This document shows, piece by piece, positions 41,820 to 52,300 of a DNA stretch of 59,054 bases (position 1 is its first letter; every line of letters starts with the position of its first letter). This stretch comes from Ruminococcus sp. UBA7013 (GTDB lineage Bacteria > Bacillota > Clostridia > Oscillospirales > Ruminococcaceae): NCBI GenBank assembly GCA_002449585.1, contig DJXD01000127.1:1-59054 (forward strand), given 5' to 3'. Made by a program: the position numbers and the translations under genes. Below the pieces are notes generated by a model. The model did no database searches and had not been told where the DNA came from. It saw only the letters and a list, made by a program, of their open reading frames with translations.

Positions 41820-42005
41820 TCAGCCCAGCGACCGGAGGGGTCAAAGGCTGAATGACACAAAAAACAATCCGTGGGGCGGTGGCTTCCGCCGTCCCTGCGG
41901 TCTTTGCGGAGACCTCTTCTCATGGGGAGGGGGTTTCGGAGGGACTGAAACTCTCCTGAAAATTTATGGACAGTCACGACTGCCCGACTGACTATCTGAT
42001 GAACA
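41820..42005 (+). promoter_or_regulatory. G-rich structured intercistronic region
   Basis: Between the major fibre gene and sipW lies a run of strong hairpins: GGGGCGGTGG/CCGCCGTCCC (41873-41882 with 41886-41895, ten pairs), GGTCT/AGACC (41899-41903 with 41910-41914) and GTTTC/GAAAC (41933-41937 with 41947-41951, extendable by GGAG/CTCC). GTCCCT (41891) can alternatively pair with AGGGAC (41940). Its G+C is far above that of its surroundings. It may stabilise the upstream mRNA or be a processed RNA; open frames here lack ribosome sites and look spurious. Confidence 0.5.
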
Positions 42006-42030
42006 AACGGGCATGGTGTGTCCGTTTTTT
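42006..42030 (+). terminator. Internal terminator between the major fibre gene and sipW
   Basis: AACGGGCA/TGTCCGTT stem, loop TGGTG, then a run of T. It should make the major subunit mRNA more abundant than the distal genes, a usual way to set major-to-minor subunit ratio. The loop repeats the TGGTG motif seen in the leader loops. Confidence 0.78.
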
Positions 42031-42037
42031 GCATTTT

Positions 42038-42559
42038 ATGGAGGAAACTGAATGTTTGATAAGAAAGATTTTCAATACCGTTTATGAAATTGTGTCAACC
42101 GCTGTGATTCTTCTCGGCTTGATTCTGATAATCCTGTATTTTTGCGGAATCCGGCTGTATCACGTCAAATCCGGCTCTATGGGGGAACTGCTTCCCGTGG
42201 GGTGTGTCTGCTTTGTCAGCACTTACACCAAATTTGAAACTATTCAGGTGAATGATGTCATTTCCTTTCAGGTCAGTGAGGATATGCTCGTCACTCACAG
42301 GGCGATAAACATCACAGAAGAGGGAATCTTCACACAGGGCGATATGAACCAGAATCCAGACCCGAACCCCGTCACCAGAGAAAATTATATTGGGAAAACG
42401 GTCTTTGCAGTTCCCTATATCGGCTTTCTGCTGGCATGGGTGCATACAAAAAAAGGACTGATAATTCTCGGCGTGAGCGTGACAATCCTGTTTATCATGG
42501 GATTTTTTTATCAAAGTGAACCTCAGCGGAAGGAGGAAGAATATGCAGATAAAAGATAA
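42038..42559 (+). CDS. sipW: ER-type signal peptidase I, SipW-like
   Basis: 173 residues from ATG 42038. TM1 (about 16-38), catalytic Ser in VKSGSMGELLPVG, the His that replaces Lys in ER-type enzymes in LVTHRAINI, then GDMNQNPDPNPV and GKTVFAVPYIGF, and a second TM (about 140-160). SipW enzymes process TasA-type precursors, which are encoded on both sides. The start is uncertain: the only good ribosome site (GGAGG, 42040-42044) serves ATG 42052, which is out of frame and yields an 11-residue peptide. In frame, ATG 42038 lacks a site and TTG 42056 is 11 nt from GGAGG. The 3' end overlaps the next gene by 17 bp. Confidence 0.88.
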   Translation: MEETECLIRKIFNTVYEIVSTAVILLGLILIILYFCGIRLYHVKSGSMGELLPVGCVCFVSTYTKFETIQVNDVISFQVSEDMLVTHRAINITEEGIFTQGDMNQNPDPNPVTRENYIGKTVFAVPYIGFLLAWVHTKKGLIILGVSVTILFIMGFFYQSEPQRKEEEYADKR

Positions 42560-43328
42560 GATAAAAAATGCTTTCGGCAAAAACAGACGACAGAAACTGA
42601 CATTCACGGCATCTCTGATAATCGTCAATGTTCTTGTAGCCGCAGGCGTTTTTGCATATTTCAGCAGTTCTGATGCGGTGACAAACCGGCTCACGGCGGA
42701 GCATCCTTCCATTGCATTGATTGAACCAGCATGGGACAGCGAAGGACAGTACATGGCGAAAAAGTCAGAACCGGGCATGAATATTCCGAAAGACCCGAAA
42801 GCATATAATGACGGAGACATCAGCGAATATTGCAGGATAAGAATGACGGTAACAGTGGAAAATGATTCCAACCCTCTGCTTGCAGGCAGTGAATATAACA
42901 GAGATGCTAAGAAACGGCTTTATTCTGTTATCAATGCTATTTTCTGGGATGAGGACAATACAGAAAAATTTATTGAAATCAACAATGATTTAACTATCAA
43001 TAAATTAAATAATCCAAATTTTAGGCTTGCAACCCAAAATGAAAGCAATCTGGAAGCAAATGGAAAATATGACGGCAGCCGTTCCGTTACATATTATTTT
43101 TATTATACAGGCGGTAGCGATACAATGCAAGTAAGACATCCTGATGAAGAAACAGAGGAATTATTTAATTATGTGAATATTCCCGTGTATAAAGCTGATT
43201 ATTTAGGTGTTTTTGACCTTAAATATAACATTGAGCTGCAGGCAGAAGCATTACCATTGGCTTTATTTGAGGAAACAGGTGACCCGACACCAGATGTCTT
43301 TTATCAGAACATCACCAAAACCACATAA
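42543..43328 (+). CDS. Second TasA-like SipW-dependent protein
   Basis: 261 residues, the usual TasA size. Basic N-terminus, hydrophobic segment (about 20-42), then AYFSSSDAVTNRLTAE, the SipW-substrate signature. The mature part is a beta-rich domain with many Asn, Tyr and Asp. AAGGAGG precedes ATG 42543 and lies within the end of sipW. Likely a minor or anchoring fibre subunit. Unlike the first TasA-like protein it has no giant insertion. Confidence 0.85.
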   Translation: MQIKDKIKNAFGKNRRQKLTFTASLIIVNVLVAAGVFAYFSSSDAVTNRLTAEHPSIALIEPAWDSEGQYMAKKSEPGMNIPKDPKAYNDGDISEYCRIRMTVTVENDSNPLLAGSEYNRDAKKRLYSVINAIFWDEDNTEKFIEINNDLTINKLNNPNFRLATQNESNLEANGKYDGSRSVTYYFYYTGGSDTMQVRHPDEETEELFNYVNIPVYKADYLGVFDLKYNIELQAEALPLALFEETGDPTPDVFYQNITKTT

Positions 43329-43344
43329 GAAACGGAGGTAACAT

Positions 43345-46300
43345 ATGATGTATACCAATACCGAGTATATAGAAAAAGTGAAAAAGCCACTCAGTCATAG
43401 AATAGCGGCGATATTTAGTGCATTGCTTGTTTGCTTTATGTCATCGAGTGACTTTACAGCTATGGTTTCAGAATTGATAGTCAATGCTGAAAATATTCAG
43501 GATGATATGACAGATTCCGGTGAAGAAGGAGTTCCGTTTGTATTTGAAAATCCTGATGATGCTGATGAAGAAACGGCTTACGATGTGACCGGCAGTCAGG
43601 AGGATGCATTTAACGGAGTAGGAGCTGATGATATAGCGGCTCTGAGTGCAGATAATTTTGCAGTTTCTTATGCCGAAAGACCCTTGACTACAGTTGAAAT
43701 GCCGCTGATTCTTGCAGGCAGCAGTAATAATGAAGACTCTCCGTCACCGCAGGAGGCTGTTGCTCTCGCACGGCAGAAACTGGCGCAATTCAGCGTTAAC
43801 TATGTAACAATTGAAGAAAATAACAAAGATACAGAGAAATATATCTGGCGTGATAATGATTTCAGCATGAAATATGGTATGAAAATATCAATTGACTATC
43901 CTACAAAACGTGGTGCAATTGAAGTCAGCATGAATCCGGTTGCATTTATGGATAGATATGGTAATGAGATTTCTGTCACAGATATTGGTGTACATGAATC
44001 AAATTTCTATTATCAGAATGGAAAATTTTATTTAAATGGTAAAGCATATGATAGTTATGAGGCTATGGAAGAAGATGTAGGTTCAGATTCTGTCTGGAAT
44101 AAAAATAGTGCATCCTCATCTGCCGATACAGCTAATATGAACTATTATAAAGTTCTTGCTGAGGATGGCAGTGTAGAAAAATATATTCTTGTCAATTATC
44201 AAGATGAAACGAGTGCAAACTGGAATATTACATTTGTTTATAATAATATTGATGCTTTCAACGTTGTAAACGGAACTGGCTGGACATTTGACCCTGATAT
44301 CACAGTAACATTTGACTTTCCTATCCAGAAAACTTTTACATCAGAGGATACATCCAATGGAAATGCTTTTACTGGAAAGAAATATACAGAAAATGATATC
44401 AATTATTATATGGATAGTAAAACAGTCGGAAATACCACAACCGAAACATATTATAAGTACGATGAAGCATCAGAAAAATATGTTCCTTATTATAGTAAAA
44501 TAATAACTAAGAGTAGTAATTCCGAAACAATCACTTGGAAAGATGATAATGGAAATATATTGTCCGGAGAAAATGAACCCATCCTGATTGAAGCAACACA
44601 GTCTGGGACAATAACATCAGATGCAGAGAGTGCTACAGACAGCAGTTATACTTATCCTGTCACAAAAGCAATTTCTAAGGTTGAAATAGCAGGTGCTGAT
44701 ACAACTCCAGACATTGACGCTTTTGTTGCAGAGAAATATCTGGATACAACAACAGGTACAGAATATTATCTGAACGGAACTACATATTATGTATACAATA
44801 ACACAAGCGGTAAATATGAAACCGTATCAGAAGTACCGGCAGCACTTAGTCAGGTAAAATCTCCCTATGATAATATTATTACCGGTTTAATTGATACTAC
44901 AGCAGAAATCAACAGGAATGATGAAAATACTGACAAGCCCGGTGCTAATAAAATTCCGATTCAAAGCAATGGAAGCTATGGTTCAAATTTGTATACGATT
45001 AACCAGATGAGCCAATATATGACAAAAAATGTAGCGAATGATACTGCATCATTGGAAAATTTAGGATATATAACGACAACAGACGGTGGAACAAAAAAAT
45101 TAAATGGTGACTATATCTATGTTGGCTGGGATGTAACCACAAATGGAATCTGTACACAGCCATGGACAATGTACTTTAATGAATTCCCCGGCTATCAGAT
45201 TTGGGTAGAAGCAGCTAATGGAGCTGCTGTTGAATATACTGCTTCTGATTCTGGTGTTCGTGAAATAAACGGAAAATACTATAAGCCTGTCTATGCAACA
45301 ATTGTTCACGGCTATACGGATGCAAACGGTACAGTCTCCTCCGATTTTATTGTGCTTGGTAATTTGACTAATGACTCTGTAACTGCACTAACAAACGAAA
45401 CCGAAACCGGAAAATACACACAGGGAATATACACATATAACGACACTGCAAGTGAATATGAGGTGAAATATTACATTCCTTTTGAGAATAATGCCGTTTC
45501 TGTTAAAGTTCCATATAGTTCAAGCCAACTGGGACAGGTCGTCAGCATTGTTACTTTGAAAAATGACGGCAGTGATACAAGAATTGTTTCTGCACAGTCA
45601 CTTGAGAATACTATCAGCTATCCTGATGGCAATGGCGGAACAAAGAATTTAACTTCCTCAAATGCATGGCTGATTGCAGATGCCACAAGTGATTCATCCC
45701 GTTCAACATATAATTTGAATAATGTCAATAAAAACGGTACATTCACAGTTAGAGATTTCATTATCATTGCATACAAAAAAAGTGATTTACTTGCGGCAGG
45801 TGCATTATATTATACAATTGATGATGATGGTCGAATTGTTGAACAATATGATTTTACGAACAGCGTCGATGCAGTTGTATTACCTGTAGATGATTCTGCT
45901 GTATCATCAAGTGCTGCAGCATCTGGAGCAGGTTCTACTTACAATTCTTATATTTTCAGGGCTGGAGAACAGGGAGTTTCAACATATAAAACTTCCGGCA
46001 GCGATAGTGATGGTTTTGTGACAGTGTATGATACACTTCAAAACGGACAGGATTCTCTGGGAACGCTGACTTATTATGGCCGTGCCAGTGTCAGCTCTTT
46101 CAACTCAACACATGAAAATGACGGAAGCTATGCAGACGGGACATATGTTCATTTTATCGCAGCAGATGATGTTCTCACCGCTGAACCGCGGGGTACTCTT
46201 TCAGATGGAACACGAGTAAAAAGTACACCTGTAGTTCTTGGAATTGATGACTATTTCTATAATTCCATAAAAATCACAGTGACAGAAGAAGGCAGAGACA

Positions 46301-49300
46301 CTGAAGAAGACCATTATGCTGTACCAGCAGCAAGCAATGCCTTCACAGGCCTGCCTGCTGCCGGAAATTACAGCCGTGACTGGAAAGTATATATCTGGAA
46401 AGATGATGCCGCCGGCTGGGAATATTATGATACTATTAAATTTGAAGACTATCTGGCAGCATCTGCCGGAAAAAGCGGTGCTTATGGCTATTCCAAAACT
46501 TACACTTTTGACGAGACGAACGGTCCGTGTCGTGTCAAAGTTGAACATGATACTATTGATTACAAATCTAAGGTGGAATTTAATCTTGGCGTAAATATAA
46601 AAAAGACTTCACCTAAATTCAACAAAACAAACGGCACTTTAAGACCTGAACATAATAACTGGACAAAAGCAGCGGACGGTACTGCTGTTAATTATTCTGA
46701 GATTGAGTACTATAATTATGATTTGCGCAACTACGTTGGTGCAGCTGCCGCAGCCATGATATATGAAGAAAATACAGATAAATTTGTGAAACAGTTAGTT
46801 AATCATACTGCAAAATACGGAGAGGATTATTTAACTGATGAGCATATAAATAATTATGTTCTTACGTCAAATTACAATAATGGTCACAACTATGGTGAAG
46901 TAGACGATAACGATAGTACTACAGATAATCATTATGTTACACCGAATTATTTGATTCCGGGCACAGGAACATATCATTCAGCAGGAACTAATGTCTATTC
47001 TTCTGAAACATCAAACACATTCTCACAAAACAATATCATGCGTTCCAATGAGTCGCTTTATATCAGTGCTGTAAAAAAAGAATCAGAAGCAAAAAAATAT
47101 GCTTATACCGTCAATGACAAAATTAATAATCTTGTCAACATCACATATACTTTAACGGGACGTGAAGGATATACATTTGATACAGCACGTTTTGCAGAAG
47201 GAAGTACCCTTGCAAATCAGCTTCAAAATGCAAATTATGGTTATCTGACGGATAGGAAATATGTTTACTTTTATGACCTTTTACCTCCAGGTGTTTTATA
47301 TAGCTATGATGCCGGCAATCCTCCGAAAGTCGGCAAACTCACTTCTTTAACAATTGATACTGATAAAGATGGTCAGAATAGTGTTGAAGAATTAAATTCT
47401 CATGTAAGTTCAATGGATGGTACTTATTGGGAAATTAAGGATGAACCCGAAACTTTCCGTGACTGGAAAGGTTCAGGAAGAATGCTTGTCAGATTCAAGG
47501 TAGGTTTAAAAGACAATTTATCAGAGGATGAAACGTTAGCTGCACAAAAAATGGTGTATGGCACAACTGATGAAAAAAAGTGGTATCTTGGATTAGGCAT
47601 ACAGTTTACTGCTTATGTTCCTTGGGACAGATATGCTGCTGCACAAACACAGGATAATATTTTTGCTTATGTTACTGACACAGAAACCTGCGGAATTCAT
47701 GCCGGCAACAGCAGTGCAAGCGGTTCTCCTGTGTATGATGACCTGACAGCGGCTCAATCTGCAAGTAAAACCATTGATGAAAATGCAATTACTTCCTATG
47801 GACACCCTGCCAAAACATCAAAACTTGCATATGACTTGTTTGATGGTGTTATCAATATGGCAGAGAAAGTTCCATTTTCAAGTCCATCTTCAAGCCTTAG
47901 ACAAAACCAAACAACTGTTGCGACTGCTGTAAAATATAATCGTATGTTTGCAAATGCCAATTCACTTGGATTGATTGCAGATTCCAGTGCAAATGGTATC
48001 CGTAAGCAAGTAAGGGCAGAGGATGATACCTATGCAAGCTATGATTCCAAAACAGCTGTCATTGCAGGGCATAAATATGATTACCGGATTACAATATCAG
48101 AATCGGGTTCAGGTGTCCTTGGGAATATCCTGATTTATGATATGCTGGATTGGAGTAATTTTGATTCAGGAACTGGAACTGACCCTGACCCTGACCATTA
48201 CAATAGTTCAAGTACTAATATCAACTGGCGTGGAACATTTGACGAACTGGAAATTCAGGAAATCATCAATATGTACAGCACCAGATTGCAGACTTTAACA
48301 AAAGATAATGGTACTATTACTGATGCTACTGCTTGTACTGGTGACGATTATGGAATTGAAATATACTATACAACTAATAAATCAGCTGCATCTCCAACTT
48401 ATTCATCAACTACAACAGATTGGACAAAGATATCCCTTTCTAACCTCAATGCTCTGAATGAAACAACTGTCCCCAAAAAATCAGAAATTAATGGAATTGC
48501 TGTCAAGTTACCTGATGGTTTTTACCTTGCAAGCGGTGAAACACTCAGCATTACAATTAAAATGAAATCCCCCGATTTTATTGCTGGAATGAAATATGCT
48601 GAAAATCAGGCAACTTATTGTTATACTGAAGGTACAAAGTTTACTGTGAACAAAAAGACTGTTTTCAAAGAAAATACAGGCGATTCTACCCACTCAAAAA
48701 GCAGTATGCAGACACTTGTTTCACTTGGACAGCTCCGAAAAATGTATGTGAAAAAAGAAATTCCAAATACTGAAGGTTTGGATGCTGATGTTATGAATAG
48801 TGAATTTACATTTTCCGTAAAACAGGAGTTGGCAATCGTAAACAATAATGAACCAGAATCTCATCTGTATGATTATGCATACAGAGAGTATGAATTGTAC
48901 CAATATGACGAAACCTTGAATGCTTCAAACAGTGGTGATGTTGAATGTGTATCAGATAATGGAAAATATTACCGTCGAATTGCTGATAATATTTACATGA
49001 CAGACGGAAATGGGCATTTTGAGCTGCAAAATAATCAGCTTGCTTATTTTAAGTTTATTGCTGGTGTTACCCCCACTGGGAGTGAAAATTATACATTTGA
49101 TAATTTTGTAGTTAATGAGGAAGCAAGTGATACATGGTATACTGACAAAGAAAAAGAGGAAGGGAACTTTTCCCAAAATTCTACCAGTGGAAAATTAGAA
49201 GATATTACTTTCAAAAATTACTATACACCCAATATCAACATCAATAAAAAAACCACAGCTGTCCCTGACAGCGTTTCAGCTCCTGATACTTTCAAATTTA

Positions 49301-52300
49301 AAATTGCATTGTTCGAGTATGATTATTACAATATTGAAGATGAAAAATCAGATGCATCTCATAAAGCCGGAACAATCAAATCTGCCGCACTGATTCCTTA
49401 CAATAAGATTAAAGACACTCTGTCAGATGATGGAGATTATAAGATTGTCGACAAAGGAAGTGCAACAGTTAGTTCTTTAGATGTATATCCCCTTACTGTA
49501 GCAAATGGAACTGTATCACTTGATACAACACAATCCCAAGAGGCAGCAGCTTGTCTGGCACTTGATGCTGCGGCAAACGCTTCAACCAATATGTCAATTT
49601 ACATTGAAAAAAAGGAAGATACAAATACTGTCGGAATGCTCGAAAGGGTTTTGACAACGGCAAATAATAGTTCCACGCCGGAAGACGACTCCGAATATAC
49701 ATCATACCCCCGTTATGGCTATATTCTCTATGAAGATTTGACAAGTTTTCAACATTGGGAACTGAAATCTATGGAGCACAACGGAGTAACTGAAACAAAC
49801 GGCACTGGAAGCGTTACAAAACCATATATTCATCCGATTGAATTTAATTCCAGCACACTGACATTTACAAATACTTATGATTTGAAAGATATTCTCTTGA
49901 CAAAAAATGTCACAAACGCACCTGATGACATTGAAAATTATGCCTTCGTATTCAGGCTGAAGCGTAACGGTGGGAATATCACGGAGGATGAAGCTAATAA
50001 AATCAAGTGGGAACTTTGCGATTATGTGAACAAAAAGGCAGTCTCTATGGCTGAACCTGTGAAAGGCACTGTTGAATATGTAAATGGAGAGTGTACATTT
50101 ATCGTTCCGTTGTGCGGTAATGACAAGAATAACAGCACAGTAAAAACTATCAGGATTTCTGGTATTCCAGCGAATGATACATCATACTCCATTGAGGAAG
50201 TTCTGAAAAAAGAGGAACAAAATTCAGTTATTCAAAATGTCACACTCGGCAAGATATGGGTAGAAGCTGCTTCTGGCAAGCCAAAGGAATATGATTCAAC
50301 TGCTGGTGATGTTCAAGTGGGTGAAAAATACTATAAGCAAGTATATGTCACAACAGTCAGCGGATATACTGATGCAACAAAACAGACTCCATGTGAATAT
50401 GAAGTCTTGGGTACCTATAACAGCACCACACATTCTGTAACACCGGATGCAAGTTCAACAGCAGATGCAACACATACACAAGCTGTATATGTTAAGGACA
50501 ATAACAGTTATAGCACAAAGTATTACATTCCCCTTGTAAAAAATAATGTATACAGTGCTGTTCTTGTTGAAAAGGAAACAAACTATACTATCAGTCTTGA
50601 TGCAGAAAACGGTACTGCTGCCATGACTACAACAGACTATGGTGAAAACAGGACATATCAGCTTGCACAAGATACCATGTTTTACAACTCTGTAAAGGCA
50701 GGCAGCAAGAAAATCACTCTGGATTCCTCAACCGTCAGCATGAAAGTTGAAAATGATTACTTGATGCGAAGTCTCATTGTACAGAAAACAGTTGCAGGTG
50801 TGGCAGATGATACACCTTTCACGCTGTATATTGTTCGCTCTGATGGACAAAAATCTGACTTCATTACAAATACTACAGAGTACACAGTTGGGAATAGCTC
50901 TGACTTCATTTCTGACATTTCAAAATTTATGGAGAATGGAACAAAACTCCCTGTCAATGTTGTAACACTGCGCTATGCCAATGAAAATGGTGGCATTATC
51001 ACTAATGACAATGAGGTTCAGGCAATTAAACTGACTTTGAAAGCGAATGAAACAGCGGTTTTTCATGATATTGACCTGAAAGGCACAAGTTATTCACTGT
51101 ACGAAGAATATAACAGTAATTTCCCACCGCTGTTTGATGGCAAAGACGGAAGAATTTATGCCGCCAGTGCTTCTGCAACAGTTGGAACAATTCCGCTTGC
51201 AGGTCCAACGGCACTTAGAATGAAACTGTTGTCGGATAGTCCTAATGAAATTCTTAATGGTGATGATGATTTTATCTTAATCGGCAAGCTCTACACCGGT
51301 ATAACCAATGTAGATACTTATAAGAAACCCATATCCCTACAGCTGTCTATTGGTGGAGATGGTTTCACTCCGATACCCGTCAATCTTACAGCAGCCCAGA
51401 ATCAATATACAGATAATGGTACTTCACATCCAATCATTGCAATATCCAGTAGTTCGAATACAGCACCCCAGATAACAAATGGCATGATTGAAAATCTCGC
51501 ATATACAGATAAGGTGATTGTTAACCTGAAAGAACTTTATGATAAATTAAAAGACTTTGGTCAGACTTTGCCTGACAGGTATGAAGATGTTAAATTCTAT
51601 GCGACGGAAACAAAAATTGATGGTAATGTCATTTCAGATACTGCACCTTACTACACGTTTAAGGACGATGTAACGTATATTGTGATTCGTTCTGAGGACG
51701 AAAAACAGTCTATCTCTGGTGACATCAACAGCCATAATATGAGTTTGATGAATAACATCAGCACTTACACAAATGAGCATGTAGTTTACAAAAGAATTGC
51801 CAAAGCATCGACTACAACAGATGATGTAAACCCAACAACACCGTTGAAATTCTGCATTACAGATACCTATGGCGAACCCGCTTCTGGAATCAGTTATGTG
51901 GCTGTGTATAATGGTACACAGTATACTGCCGGAACATCAGATGAAAATGGTGAGATTAGTATTTCCATAAAGACTGGTGAAAAAGGCTGGTCTACTACTG
52001 ATGGTGTATCTTCTTATAAGTTCGCACTATATTTCAGTAAGCAGGTTGCAATTAAAGACGGTGCATATACAATCAAGGAAATTCCAAATGCCGACTGGGG
52101 AACACTTGTAGGCTATGAAGCATATGGCGATACTGCTGATAAAAAAGTATGTAAAGCCGTCCTTGCGGAAGGTACACAATGGGATACTCGTGGTGAAACT
52201 TCGGATACGTTCGTCAATACGCTGGAAAAAACAGAAATGGAAGTGTATAAGCACGTCAACCATCCAGAACCTGACAGCACTGATACGAACAAATATCCCA

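Noticed and set aside
41734..42034. Overlapping 85-codon frames on both strands in the fibre-sipW spacer
   Set aside because: No ribosome-binding sites, and they cross the strong hairpins and terminator; composition follows the G-rich structure.
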